Shown: positions 8,180-16,704, counted from the first letter of the stretch. The stretch: DNA of 64,000 bases from Actinoplanes sp. N902-109 (GCF_000389965.1 NC_021191.1:6945501-7009500); one strand, 5' to 3'. The notes: generated by a model not told the origin, from the letters alone. Made by a program: numbers and translations.

Positions 8180-9892
8180 TCACTCCTCGGCCCTGGTGAA
8201 CAGGTCGGGTTGCTGCATCGGCACGCCCCGGCCCTCCGGCGGGTTCTTGCCCAGGTGGTGCCAACCGGCGTCGGTGGCGACGCGCCCGCGCGGGGTGCGC
8301 GCCAGCAGTCCCGCCCGGACGAGAAAGGGCTCGCACATCTCCTCGACGGTGTCGGACTGCTCCCCCACCGCGACTGCCAGGGTCGACAGACCCACCGGCC
8401 CGCCGCGGAAGGACTCGATCAGCGCCCGCAGCACCGCCCGGTCGAGCCGGTCCAGGCCCAGCTGGTCGACGTCGTAGACGGTCAGGGCGGCCTTGGCGGT
8501 CTCCTCGTCGACGACCCCGTCGGCGCGCACCTCGGCGTAGTCCCGGACCCGGCGCAGCAGCCGGTTGGCGATGCGCGGCGTGCCCCGGGAGCGCCCGGCG
8601 ATCTCGGCTGCCCCCTCGGCCGTGATCGGCACCCCCAGGATGCGGGCGGAGCGGTGCAGCAGCGCGTCGAGATCGGCCGGCGAGTAGAAGTCGAGATGGG
8701 CCACGAACCCGAACCGGTCGCGCATCGGCCCGGACAGCAGCCCGGCCCGGGTGGTCGCGCCGACCAGCGTGAACGGCTCGACATCGAGCGGGATCGCGGT
8801 CGCCCCGGGGCCCTTGCCCACCACGACGTCGACCCGGAAGTCCTCCATCGCGCTGTAGAGCAGCTCCTCGGCGGGCTTGGCGATGCGGTGGATCTCGTCG
8901 ATGAACAGCACGTCGCCCTCGGCGAGGCTGGTCAGGATCGCCGCCAGATCCCCGGACCGCTCGATCACCGGGCCGCTGGTCGTACGGATGCCGGTGCCCA
9001 GCTCGGCCGCCACGATGTTGGCCAGCGTCGTGTTGTGCACGACCAGGTCGTTGACGGTGAACGTGTGATCGTCGGCCACGGTGAGGCAGCGGCACTCGTG
9101 CAGCCCGGCCGGTGCGGCGGACACCACCGGGTCGGCCGCCAGCGGCCCGCCGTCGGCACCGCTGAGCTGGGTCAGCCGCCACGACCCGGCCGGCTGCGGG
9201 GCGAGGCGGGACCGCACCCCGATCCGCAGCAGCAGGTGCTGAGCGCCCTCCAGCAGCTCGCGCGGGCCCTCCCGGTCGTCCTCGCCGGCGAAGAAGCCGA
9301 GCAGGAACGCGCCGATCCGACCGGCGTCGCCCCGCAGGACGAACTCCGGGACAGCGGCGGTGGCGGCGCGGCCGGCCCGGCGGAACTCGTCCTCGGTCTC
9401 GGTGGCGCTCGGGACCACGGCGGGCGTGAGCACCTCGGCCAGCACGTGCTCCGGCGTGAGGTCGCCGGCCTTGACCCAGCCGGCCGTCGTCCAGAACGGA
9501 TGGTCCGGCGCCGCGACGACCTCCCGGCCGGAGGCCGTGCGGATCCGGACGGTGTCGAGCTCGCCCTGCTCGTGCACGGCTTCGACCAGGGCCGGGGCAC
9601 CGGTACGGGTGATGACCGCGTCGCCCACCACGATGTCGCCCAGCCGCCGGCGGGTGCCGTCGCCCATCAGCACCAGGGCGTCCACCGACACCGGCTTGCC
9701 CAGGCCGGGCGGGCCGGAGAGCAGGATGTGGTCGGGCGGGGTGCCACGGCCCATGGCCCCCTTGAGCAACAGCTCCAGCTGGTCGCGCACGCGGTGCTGG
9801 GCGATGAAGTCGGCCAGCCGGCGCGGCCGGACACTGGCCTCGGCGTCGAGGTCGGCGTCCTCGGCGAACGGGGAGACGAGGTCGTCGGTCAT
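8180..9892 (-). CDS. ruvB: Holliday junction helicase RuvB, interrupted by an intein
   Basis: AAA+ motor that drives branch migration of Holliday junctions with RuvA. The 570-residue reading frame is about 220 residues too long for RuvB. Residues 1-66 are the N-extein ending in GPPGLGK of Walker A, residues 67-287 are an intein, and residues 288-570 resume with TTLANIVAAELG. Removing 67-287 leaves 349 residues with an intact GPPGLGKTT P-loop, Walker B (VLFIDEIHR), sensor 1 (LVGATTR), an arginine-finger region (MRDRFG) and a winged-helix C-terminus. Without splicing the ATP site would be split, so activity should depend on splicing. The start overlaps the ruvA stop by 4 bp (ATGA). No second ruvB is in the window. 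Confidence 0.95.
   Translation of the reverse strand: MTDDLVSPFAEDADLDAEASVRPRRLADFIAQHRVRDQLELLLKGAMGRGTPPDHILLSGPPGLGKPVSVDALVLMGDGTRRRLGDIVVGDAVITRTGAPALVEAVHEQGELDTVRIRTASGREVVAAPDHPFWTTAGWVKAGDLTPEHVLAEVLTPAVVPSATETEDEFRRAGRAATAAVPEFVLRGDAGRIGAFLLGFFAGEDDREGPRELLEGAQHLLLRIGVRSRLAPQPAGSWRLTQLSGADGGPLAADPVVSAAPAGLHECRCLTVADDHTFTVNDLVVHNTTLANIVAAELGTGIRTTSGPVIERSGDLAAILTSLAEGDVLFIDEIHRIAKPAEELLYSAMEDFRVDVVVGKGPGATAIPLDVEPFTLVGATTRAGLLSGPMRDRFGFVAHLDFYSPADLDALLHRSARILGVPITAEGAAEIAGRSRGTPRIANRLLRRVRDYAEVRADGVVDEETAKAALTVYDVDQLGLDRLDRAVLRALIESFRGGPVGLSTLAVAVGEQSDTVEEMCEPFLVRAGLLARTPRGRVATDAGWHHLGKNPPEGRGVPMQQPDLFTRAEE
9032..9694 (-). other. Intein in the RuvB P-loop, 221 aa, non-nucleophilic Pro1
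   Basis: In-frame protein-splicing element between Lys66 and Thr288 of the RuvB precursor. It starts PVSVDALVLMGDG (block A-like, but Pro instead of Cys/Ser at position 1). A block B follows with the conserved His in APDHPFWTTAGW (intein residues 62-73), then block F with CRCLTVADDHTFTV (201-214), and it ends NDLVVHN before Thr+1. The penultimate His and terminal Asn are present. Pro1, a block F Cys aligned to position F4 and Thr+1 are traits of class 3 inteins, which start splicing from the block F Cys. The class 3 Trp and Thr do not align exactly: Trp sits one place late and the block G position is Val. The centre (about 85-195) looks like a decayed LAGLIDADG domain. Confidence 0.9.
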
Positions 9893-10497
9893 CGGGTGCG
9901 GCCCAGCAGCCGGATGGCCTGGCGCAGCAGGATCGGCACCGGCGGGGTCTCACCGCCGTCGAGCGACTCGCCCACCGCGGCGACCGCCTGGTCGGCCTGC
10001 TGGGCGGACCAGCCGAGCGCGAGGACACCCTGGCGCACCTGCTCCTGCCAGCCGCCGCTGAGCGCGCCGGCCACCCCGTCGGCCCCGACGGAGACCGCGC
10101 CGATGCGGTCGCGCAGCTCCAGGACCAGCCGCTCGGCGCCCTTCTTGCCGATCCCGGGCACGCGGGTCAGCGCGGAGATGTCGCCGGACGAGACGGCCCG
10201 GCGGACCGCCTCGGGCTGATGCACGGCGAGCACGGCCTGGGCGATCCGGGGGCCGATGCCACTGGCCGTCTGCAGCAGCTCGAACAGGTGCTTCTCGTCG
10301 TCGTCGGCGAAACCGTAGAGGGTGAGCGAGTCCTCCCGTACGACCAGGCTGGTGGCCAGCCGCGCCTCGGCCCCGGTCTTGAGCGAGGCCAGCGTGCCGG
10401 GCGCGCACTGCACGGCCAGGCCGACGCCGCCGACCTCGATGACGGCGCTGTCCGGGGCGATCGCGGCAACCACACCGCGCACGCTGGCGATCATCAA
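9889..10497 (-). CDS. ruvA: Holliday junction branch-migration protein RuvA
   Basis: Tetrameric protein that binds the four-way junction and loads RuvB. The 202 residues start with the OB-fold (MIASVRGVVAAIAPDSAVIEV), followed by two helix-hairpin-helix motifs (ASGIGPRIAQAVLAV and VPGIGKKGAERLVLEL) and a C-terminal RuvB-contact domain ending LRQAIRLLGRTR. Length is normal. Both ends overlap neighbours by 4 bp (ruvC upstream, ruvB downstream), so ruvCAB is one translationally coupled operon. Confidence 0.96.
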   Translation of the reverse strand: MMIASVRGVVAAIAPDSAVIEVGGVGLAVQCAPGTLASLKTGAEARLATSLVVREDSLTLYGFADDDEKHLFELLQTASGIGPRIAQAVLAVHQPEAVRRAVSSGDISALTRVPGIGKKGAERLVLELRDRIGAVSVGADGVAGALSGGWQEQVRQGVLALGWSAQQADQAVAAVGESLDGGETPPVPILLRQAIRLLGRTR

Positions 10498-11027
10498 CGG
10501 GCTCCTGACTTGCGAAGTGCGGCTTTCACGGCGGCGGCCTGCAGCAGATTGCGGGTGCCGCCGCGCCAGATGTGGCAGATGGCGATGGCGAGGGCGTCCG
10601 CGGCGTCGGCCGGCCGGGGCGGCCCGTCCAGGTTCAGCAGCCGGGTCACCATGCTGGTGACCTGGGCCTTGCCCGCGGTGCCGGACCCGGTGACGGCGGC
10701 CTTGACCTCGCTCGGGGTGTAGGTCTGCACCGGCAGCCCGGCACGCGCCCCGGCCAGGATGCCGATGCCGCTGGCTTGCGCCGTACCGGTGACGGTCTGG
10801 GTGTTGTGCTGGCTGAACACCCGCTCGACGGCGACGCTGTCCGGCTGGTGCTCAGCCACCAGCTCGCCCAGCGACTGGTCGAGATGCAGCAGCCGCAGCG
10901 CGATGTCGTCGTCGGGCTCGGTGTAGACGACGTAGTAGCCGATGAGCTTGCACGGGCGGCCGGGCCTGCCCTCGACGACGCCCACCCCGCACCGGGTGAG
11001 GCCGGGGTCGATGCCGAGCACCCGCAC
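10494..11027 (-). CDS. ruvC: Crossover junction endodeoxyribonuclease RuvC
   Basis: Mg-dependent resolvase that nicks Holliday junctions held by RuvAB. I choose the GTG at 11027 because AAGGGGG lies 4-5 bases upstream and the protein then begins VRVLGIDPGLTRCGVG, the family N-terminus with the first catalytic Asp; the open frame extends 68 codons further. Of 177 residues, other catalytic acids appear in SVAVERVFSQHN and in the C-terminal DAADALAIAICH. Length is typical (about 170-190). It is the first gene of ruvCAB. Confidence 0.95.
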   Translation of the reverse strand: MRVLGIDPGLTRCGVGVVEGRPGRPCKLIGYYVVYTEPDDDIALRLLHLDQSLGELVAEHQPDSVAVERVFSQHNTQTVTGTAQASGIGILAGARAGLPVQTYTPSEVKAAVTGSGTAGKAQVTSMVTRLLNLDGPPRPADAADALAIAICHIWRGGTRNLLQAAAVKAALRKSGAR

Positions 11028-11128
11028 GAGGCCCCCTTTGATCGGACGTGTGTTCGACACCCTAGTACGCCCGGTCCCGGCCGCCGCACCCGACACACGT
11101 CTTGTGCTGTGACCGGAGCCACCCGACG

Positions 11129-11671
11129 ATGGAGGACGTGGCCTACGTGTTTCCTCCGATGGACGAGGAGCCGCCACCGGACTACTGCTCGTTCGTGGCC
11201 GCCCGCCTCGGCACCCTGCACCGGCAGGCATTCGCCCTGACCGGCGGCCATGCCGACGCGGCCGAGTCCATCACGACGGACGTCCTGACCGACGTGGCCG
11301 GCCACTGGCGCCGGCTGCGCTGGCAGACCCGCCTGCTCGACCGCGACGCCATCGACCGCTACCTGCACCGCCGCCTCGAGCACCGCACCAAGCTCTGGCG
11401 CGAGGACCAGCCCTATCCGGTCGACGTGATCGTCCAGCCCCCGCCGCAGCTCTACCAACCCCACCCCGCCGCCTCGGTCGCGCACCGGCTGGCGGCACTG
11501 CTCCCCTCGACGGTACGAACGGAGCTCAGCACGCTGGCCGATGCGGAGATCGCCTGGGTCCACGCCTACCGGCGGGCCATGTGGCACCGCTACGCCCGCG
11601 TCTGGGCAGGCAGCTTCCTCCTGCTCTTCGGCATGATCCAGGTCATGTCCGCCGCCTCGGGCCCGGCCTGA
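11129..11671 (+). CDS. Unknown protein with C-terminal membrane helix, sigma-like N-terminus
   Basis: A 180-residue protein transcribed divergently from ruvC. I do not recognise a named family. The segment FVAARLGTLHRQAFALTGGHADAAESITTDVL resembles region 2 of ECF sigma factors in spacing of hydrophobic and acidic residues, but no region 4 follows. The middle is rich in Arg, Leu and Pro, and a single membrane helix near the C-terminus (about 156-172, WAGSFLLLFGMIQVM) would anchor it. The start is uncertain: ATG 11129 is used, and GTG 11150 or ATG 11159 (MDEEPPPDY) are alternatives. It converges on yebC with a shared terminator between. Confidence 0.65.
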   Translation: MEDVAYVFPPMDEEPPPDYCSFVAARLGTLHRQAFALTGGHADAAESITTDVLTDVAGHWRRLRWQTRLLDRDAIDRYLHRRLEHRTKLWREDQPYPVDVIVQPPPQLYQPHPAASVAHRLAALLPSTVRTELSTLADAEIAWVHAYRRAMWHRYARVWAGSFLLLFGMIQVMSAASGPA

Positions 11672-11703
11672 TCACCGCCCCTTGCCGGCGGCCGCACGAG
11701 AAC

Positions 11704-11729
11704 GGCGGGCTCCCCGAAGGGGGCCCGCC
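11704..11729. terminator. Bidirectional terminator between convergent genes
   Basis: GGCGGGC-t-CCCC and GGGGGCCCGCC form a stem of about 11 pairs with one bulged T and a GAA loop. It lies between the stops of the unknown gene at 11129-11671 and yebC. Confidence 0.7.
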
Positions 11730-11747
11730 GGACGGTGCGTGGATGAC

Positions 11748-12500
11748 TCAGGCGTCGATCGCGGCCATGACCTCGTCGCTGACGTCGAAGTTGGCGTAGA
11801 TGTTCTGGACGTCGTCGCAGTCCTCGAGGACGTCGATGAGCTTGAAGACCTTGCGGGCCGCTTCCTCGTCGACCGGGACGGTCATGGTGGGGACCAGCGA
11901 GGACTCCGCCGAGTCGTAGTCGATGCCGGCGTCCTGCAGGGCCGAGCGCACCGGCACCAGGTCGGTCGGCTCGCTGACCACCTCGAACGAGTCGCCCAGG
12001 TCGTTGATCTCCTCGGCACCGGCGTCGAGGACCGCCAGCATCAGGTCGTCCTCGGTGTTGCCCTCCTTGGGGACGATCACCACGCCCTTGCGGTTGAACA
12101 GGTACGACACCGAGCCGGCGTCGGCGAACGTGCCACCGTTGCGGGTGAGCGCGGTGCGGACCTCGGTCGCCGCGCGGTTGCGGTTGTCGGTCAGGCACTC
12201 GATGAGCAGCGCGACGCCGTTGGGGCCGTACCCCTCGTACATGATGGTCTGCCAGTCGGCGCCGCCGGCCTCCAGGCCGGAGCCGCGCTTGACCGCGTTG
12301 TCGATGTTGTTGTTGGGGACCGAGCTCTTCTTGGCCTTCTGGATGGCGTCGTAGAGCGTCGGGTTGCCGGCCGGGTCACCGCCGCCCGTGCGGGCCGCGA
12401 CCTCGATGTTCTTGATGAGCTTGGCGAACATCTTGCCGCGCTTGGCGTCGATGACCGCCTTCTTGTGCTTGGTGGTAGCCCATTTTGAGTGGCCGGACAT
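11748..12500 (-). CDS. yebC: YebC/PmpR family protein
   Basis: Family of cytosolic proteins described as transcriptional regulators or, more recently, as helpers of translation through proline stretches. The 250 residues begin with the signature MSGHSKWATTKHKKAVIDAKRG. The IEVAARTGGGDPAGNPTL block and VPNNNIDNAVKRG follow, all hallmarks of the family. The C-terminal domain contains the YLFNRKGVV segment. Length is typical. It lies 21 bp downstream of pdxT on the same strand and is probably cotranscribed with pdxST, as in mycobacteria. Confidence 0.95.
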   Translation of the reverse strand: MSGHSKWATTKHKKAVIDAKRGKMFAKLIKNIEVAARTGGGDPAGNPTLYDAIQKAKKSSVPNNNIDNAVKRGSGLEAGGADWQTIMYEGYGPNGVALLIECLTDNRNRAATEVRTALTRNGGTFADAGSVSYLFNRKGVVIVPKEGNTEDDLMLAVLDAGAEEINDLGDSFEVVSEPTDLVPVRSALQDAGIDYDSAESSLVPTMTVPVDEEAARKVFKLIDVLEDCDDVQNIYANFDVSDEVMAAIDA

Positions 12501-12521
12501 GCGAAAACCTCCGTGTAAGAC

Positions 12522-13127
12522 CTACCGTGCGTCTTGGGCCTGGCGCACCATCTCGACGAAGTACCGGTGAACGCGGAGGTCTCCGGTCAGCTCCGGGTGG
12601 AATGCCGTGGCGAGCAGGTTGCCCTGCCGGACGGCGACAATCCTACCGGCGGCGTCGCCCCCGGTGACGCGGCCCAGCACCCGTACGCCGGGACCGGTCC
12701 GCTCGACCCACGGCGCGCGGATGAACACGGCGTGAAAATCGCCGCCCTCGACGTCCTCGATGCGCACCGGCGCCTCGAACGAGTCGACCTGCCGGCCGAA
12801 GGCGTTGCGCCGCACGGTCATGTCGATGCCCTGGAAGGTCTCCTGGTCGGGACGGCCGTCGAGGACCGTGCCGGCGAGCATGATCAGGCCCGCGCAGGAG
12901 CCGTAGACGGGCAGGTCGTCGGCGATGCGCTTGCGGATCGGGTCGAGCAGTCCGAACGAGATCGCCAGGTTGCTCATGGTGGTGGACTCGCCGCCCGGGA
13001 TGACCAGCGCGTCGACGTCGTCGAGCTCGGCCGGGCGGCGCACCGGGCGGGCCAGCACGTCGCTCTCGGCCAGCGCCGCCAGGTGCTCACGGACGTCGCC
13101 CTGCAGGGCCAGGACGCCGATGTTCAC
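12522..13127 (-). CDS. pdxT: Pyridoxal 5'-phosphate synthase glutaminase subunit PdxT
   Basis: Releases ammonia from glutamine and channels it to PdxS for PLP synthesis. The 201 residues show the class I-like glutamine amidotransferase pattern: LVIPGGEST oxyanion segment, nucleophile Cys in VYGSCAGLIML, and the His-Glu pair in LATAFHPELTGD. It starts with GTG at 13127, inside the last codons of pdxS (GTGA overlap), so the two subunits are translationally coupled. Length is typical (about 190-200). Confidence 0.96.
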   Translation of the reverse strand: MNIGVLALQGDVREHLAALAESDVLARPVRRPAELDDVDALVIPGGESTTMSNLAISFGLLDPIRKRIADDLPVYGSCAGLIMLAGTVLDGRPDQETFQGIDMTVRRNAFGRQVDSFEAPVRIEDVEGGDFHAVFIRAPWVERTGPGVRVLGRVTGGDAAGRIVAVRQGNLLATAFHPELTGDLRVHRYFVEMVRQAQDAR

Positions 13128-14020
13128 CAGCCACGCTCCGCCAGGCGGTGCGGCTGCGGGACGTCCTCGACGTTGATGCCGACCATGGCCTCGCCCAGCC
13201 CGCGGGAGACCTTGGCGAGCACATCGGGGTCGTCGTGGAACGTGGTGGCCTTGACGATGGCCTCGGCACGCTGGGCCGGGTTGCCGGACTTGAAGATGCC
13301 GGAGCCGACGAACACGCCCTCGGCGCCGAGCTGCATCATCATGGCCGCGTCGGCCGGGGTGGCGATGCCGCCCGCGGTGAACAGCACGACCGGCAGCTTG
13401 CCCGCCTCGGCCACCTCCTTGACCAGCTCGTACGGTGCCTGCAGCTCCTTGGCGGCCACGAACAGCTCGTCCTCGGGCAGCGACTGCAGGCGGCGGATCT
13501 CGCCCCGGATCTTGCGCATGTGGGTGGTGGCGTTGGAGACGTCACCCGTACCCGCCTCACCCTTGGAGCGGATCATGGCCGCACCCTCGGTGATCCGGCG
13601 CAGGGCCTCGCCGAGGTTGGTCGCCCCGCACACGAACGGCACGGTGAACGCCCACTTGTCGATGTGGTTGGCGTAGTCGGCCGGGGTCAGCACCTCGGAC
13701 TCGTCGACGTAGTCCACGCCGAGCGCCTGCAGCACCTGCGCCTCGACGAAGTGGCCGATCCGGGCCTTGGCCATGACGGGGATGGAGACGGCGTCGATGA
13801 TGCCGTCGATCATGTCGGGGTCGCTCATCCGGGAGACGCCGCCCTGCGCGCGGATGTCGGCGGGCACGCGCTCGAGCGCCATGACCGCGACGGCACCGGC
13901 GTCCTCGGCGATCTTGGCCTGCTCGGGGGTGACGACGTCCATGATCACGCCACCCTTGAGCATCTCGGCCATGCCGCGCTTGACTCGCGCTGTTCCGGTG
14001 GTGGGTCGGCTGTCGGACAC
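13124..14020 (-). CDS. pdxS: Pyridoxal 5'-phosphate synthase lyase subunit PdxS
   Basis: Builds PLP from ribose 5-phosphate, glyceraldehyde 3-phosphate and ammonia as a dodecamer of TIM barrels. I place the start at GTG 14020 (VSDSRPTTGTARVKRGMAEML), with GAGGAG seven bases upstream; the frame runs 24 codons further. The 298 residues include VIMDVVTPEQAKIAEDAGA, the lysine-bearing block MAKARIGHFVEAQVLQ and LPVVLFTAGGIATPADAAMMM. Length is typical. It is the first gene of pdxS-pdxT-yebC. Confidence 0.96.
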   Translation of the reverse strand: MSDSRPTTGTARVKRGMAEMLKGGVIMDVVTPEQAKIAEDAGAVAVMALERVPADIRAQGGVSRMSDPDMIDGIIDAVSIPVMAKARIGHFVEAQVLQALGVDYVDESEVLTPADYANHIDKWAFTVPFVCGATNLGEALRRITEGAAMIRSKGEAGTGDVSNATTHMRKIRGEIRRLQSLPEDELFVAAKELQAPYELVKEVAEAGKLPVVLFTAGGIATPADAAMMMQLGAEGVFVGSGIFKSGNPAQRAEAIVKATTFHDDPDVLAKVSRGLGEAMVGINVEDVPQPHRLAERGW

Positions 14021-14092
14021 GGCAGTGCTCCTCACGGTCTGGGGAAGTCGGAGGAAGCGTAGGCCGGCGTCCTGCCGGAGAAGTACAGCCAA

Positions 14093-14620
14093 TCAACCCC
14101 TGATTGGACTGCCCAGCGAGGCATCGGCGGCGGTGCGCTGGGTGGGCAGCGTCGGGTCGACGATCTCGAAGTAGCGCGGCAGCTCGTAGCGCCGATTGAG
14201 CCGCAGCACCCGGACGAGCGGGCGGCGCCGGGCGGTCAGCGCGTCGCGGACCAGGTCGGTGTGCACCTGGCGGGCCAGCGCGACCCGGCGGCTCGCCGCG
14301 ACCAGGGTCTGGGTGGCCGGGTCGGGGCCGCCCGGGTCGAGCAGGGCGAGCTGGCGGGTCAGGTCGTTCTCGGCGGCCTCGCGCTCGTCGTCGGGGGCGT
14401 CGAGGGCCAGCCGCGCGGCGGCGTAGAGCTCGTCGGAGGAGGACTGTTCGGCGACCACCGCGGCGGCGGCGGCCCGGCGCAGGAGGTGGGCGTCGAGGGC
14501 CCGGCCGGCGGACTGCGCGCGGACGTGCACCCGCTCGACGCGGTGGGCGGTCCATGTCAGGTATGCCGTCAGCAGCAGTGCTACCGCGACCGCTCCGATG
14601 ACCCACCACATGCCGGGCAT
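14093..14620 (-). CDS. Single-pass membrane protein of unknown function
   Basis: A 175-residue protein with one N-terminal membrane helix (about 4-23, MWWVIGAVAVALLLTAYLTW). A long, mostly helical cytoplasmic domain rich in Ala, Arg and Leu follows. The arrangement (short external N-terminus, helix, then RAQSAGRALDAHLLRRAAAAAVVAE) resembles LemA-like helical-bundle proteins, but I cannot assign it. It sits between pimA and pdxS on the same strand, where actinobacteria often carry a small membrane protein, 25 bp from the pimA stop. Confidence 0.75.
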   Translation of the reverse strand: MPGMWWVIGAVAVALLLTAYLTWTAHRVERVHVRAQSAGRALDAHLLRRAAAAAVVAEQSSSDELYAAARLALDAPDDEREAAENDLTRQLALLDPGGPDPATQTLVAASRRVALARQVHTDLVRDALTARRRPLVRVLRLNRRYELPRYFEIVDPTLPTQRTAADASLGSPIRG

Positions 14621-14645
14621 CGTAATGCCTGACCGTTACGGATGG

Positions 14646-15800
14646 TCACGTCTGCGGCCGTGGTTCGGCCCACTCCTCGTCGATCACGCGCCCGTCGGTG
14701 GCCTCGATAGCCGTTGCGTATACCTCAAGGACACGCTGAGCGACGCTCGGCCAGTCAAAGGCCCGGACCGCGGTGGCCGCGCAGGCCGCCAGCTCGGCCC
14801 GGCGGGCCGGGTCGTCGAGCAGCTCGCCGGTGAGAGCGGCCAGCGCGGTGGCGTCGCCGACCGGGAACAGCGCACCGGCCCGGCCACCGTCGAGGACCCG
14901 GCGGAAGGCGTCGAGATCACTGGCCGCGATGGTGGCCCCGGCGGCCATCGCCTCGGTGAGGATCATGCCGAACGACTCGCCGCCGGTGTTGGGGGCCACG
15001 TAGACGTCGACGCTGCGCAGCATCCGCGCCTTGTCGGCCTCGCTGACCAGGCCCAGGAACTCGATGCGCGGGTGCAGCTCCGGCGGGAACCCGGCGTACA
15101 GCGACTCCCGGTCGCCCGGCCCGGCCACCAGCAGGCGCAGCTCCGGGCGTTCGGCGGCGAGCCGCTCGTACGCCGTACGCAGGATGTCGAAGCCCTTGCG
15201 CGGCTCGGTGAAGCGGCCCAGGAAGCCCAGCGCACCACCGGGTCCGGGCCAGCCCGGCAAGGGCTCGGCCGCGGCGAACCTGGCCACCGAGACGCCGTTG
15301 GGGATCTCCACCGCGCCGCCGCCGAGATGCTCGACCTGCACCTTGCGGGCCAGCTCGCTGACCGCGATCCGGGCGGTGATCTTCTCGACCACCAGCTGCA
15401 GCAGGCCCTGGGCCGCCGACAACGCGCGGGACCGGGTCATCGCGGTGTGGAAGGTGGCGACCACCGGGCCCCGGGCCGACAGCACGGCCAGCAGCGACAG
15501 GCTCAGCGTCATCGGCTCGTGCACGTGCAGCACGTCGAAGTTGCCGCGGGCCAGCCAGCGCCGCACCCGGGCGGTGGAGACCGGGCCGAAGGCGATCCGG
15601 GCCACCGAGCCGTTGTACGGCAGCGGCAGCGCCCGCCCGGCCGGCACCACGTACGGCGGGAGCTCGGCGTCCTCGTCGGCCGGGGCCAGCACGCTGACCT
15701 CGTGCCCCAGCCCGATCAGGGCCTCGGCCAGGTCGACGATGTGGTTCTGCACGCCGCCGGGGACGTCGAACGAGTACGGCGAGACGATCCCGATGCGCAC
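14646..15800 (-). CDS. pimA: Phosphatidylinositol alpha-mannosyltransferase PimA
   Basis: GT4 glycosyltransferase that adds the first mannose from GDP-mannose to phosphatidylinositol on the inner face of the membrane, starting PIM/lipomannan synthesis. I choose GTG 15800 because it gives the family N-terminus VRIGIVSPYSFDVPGGVQNH. The 384 residues show the GT-B fold with the acceptor-side PGGVQ loop, the catalytic-His segment FDVLHVHEPMTLSLSLL, GRFTEPRKGFDIL and the nucleotide-sugar EX7E motif in GGESFGMILTEAMAAG. It ends the run pgsA-acyltransferase-pimA and lies 10 bp after the acyltransferase stop. Confidence 0.93.
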   Translation of the reverse strand: MRIGIVSPYSFDVPGGVQNHIVDLAEALIGLGHEVSVLAPADEDAELPPYVVPAGRALPLPYNGSVARIAFGPVSTARVRRWLARGNFDVLHVHEPMTLSLSLLAVLSARGPVVATFHTAMTRSRALSAAQGLLQLVVEKITARIAVSELARKVQVEHLGGGAVEIPNGVSVARFAAAEPLPGWPGPGGALGFLGRFTEPRKGFDILRTAYERLAAERPELRLLVAGPGDRESLYAGFPPELHPRIEFLGLVSEADKARMLRSVDVYVAPNTGGESFGMILTEAMAAGATIAASDLDAFRRVLDGGRAGALFPVGDATALAALTGELLDDPARRAELAACAATAVRAFDWPSVAQRVLEVYATAIEATDGRVIDEEWAEPRPQT

Positions 15801-15810
15801 CGGAGCCGCC

Positions 15811-16704
15811 TCAGACCCGGGTGGCGGACCGGCCCAGCCACACTTTCTGCAGCATGTGCCAGTCCTGGGGATGGTCGGCGATGCCGATCGCGAAGGTGTC
15901 GGCGAGCCGTTGGGTGGTCTGTCTGACCCGCACGTCGAGCGGCCCCTCGGTGACCGGCTCGACCCGGCGCATCCGGGCCCGGGTGACGCGCTCGTCGAAC
16001 CAGATGTCGGCGGCGACCAGCGGCGCGCCGGTGCGGATCGCCAGCAGTGCCGGCCCCGGCGGCATCTTGGTGCGCCCGCCGAAGAACTCCACGTCGACCC
16101 CGGTGCGGGTGAGGTCGCGGTCGGCCAGCAGCGCCACCGCGTAACCCTCCTGCGCCTTCTCGCCGAGCACGTCCAGCGGCGCGCGCGGGCCACCGGTCAG
16201 CGGCAGCACCTCCATGCCGAGCCGCTCGCGGTAGGCCATGAAACGCCGGTACAGCTTCTCGGGCTTGAGCCGCTCGGCGACGGTGATCAGCGGGTAGCCG
16301 TGGGAGACCACCCAGGCCGCGGCGGCGTCCCAGTTGCCGACGTGCGGCAGCGCGAGGATCACCCCCTTGCCCTCGGCCATCATCGCGTGCAGGGCGGCCT
16401 CGTCCTCGAGGACGAACGTGCTGAGGTGGTCCTGCCTGCTCAGCGAGGGCAGCCGGAAGGCCTCCATCCAGTACCGCGCGTACGAGCGCAGCCCGGCCCG
16501 CACCAGCTCGTCCAGCTCCGCCTCGCTGAGCTGGGGGCCGACGACCTGCCGCAGGTTGCCCCGCAACCGCTGGACCCCGGGGCCGTTGCCCCGGGCGGCG
16601 CGGTCGGCCCCGGTGGTGAACAACGCCCGCGCCACCGGCAGCGGGAGCATCCGCACCAGCCGCCAGCCCGCGGCGTACCCGAACTCGGTCAGTTGATCTT
16701 TCAT
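15811..16704 (-). CDS. patA: Phosphatidylinositol mannoside acyltransferase (PatA-like)
   Basis: Lysophospholipid/lauroyl-type acyltransferase that acylates the mannose of PIM1/PIM2 from acyl-CoA at the inner membrane. The 297 residues (ATG 16704, MKDQLTEFGYAAGW) contain the catalytic HX4D in LPHVGNWDAAAAW (about residues 119-131). The second block is RDLTRTGVDVEFFGG, followed by PPGPALLAIRTGAPLV, the pattern of the LpxL/PatA superfamily. It corresponds in position to Rv2611c between pgsA1 and pimA. The ATG overlaps the pgsA stop by 4 bp. Confidence 0.92.
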   Translation of the reverse strand: MKDQLTEFGYAAGWRLVRMLPLPVARALFTTGADRAARGNGPGVQRLRGNLRQVVGPQLSEAELDELVRAGLRSYARYWMEAFRLPSLSRQDHLSTFVLEDEAALHAMMAEGKGVILALPHVGNWDAAAAWVVSHGYPLITVAERLKPEKLYRRFMAYRERLGMEVLPLTGGPRAPLDVLGEKAQEGYAVALLADRDLTRTGVDVEFFGGRTKMPPGPALLAIRTGAPLVAADIWFDERVTRARMRRVEPVTEGPLDVRVRQTTQRLADTFAIGIADHPQDWHMLQKVWLGRSATRV

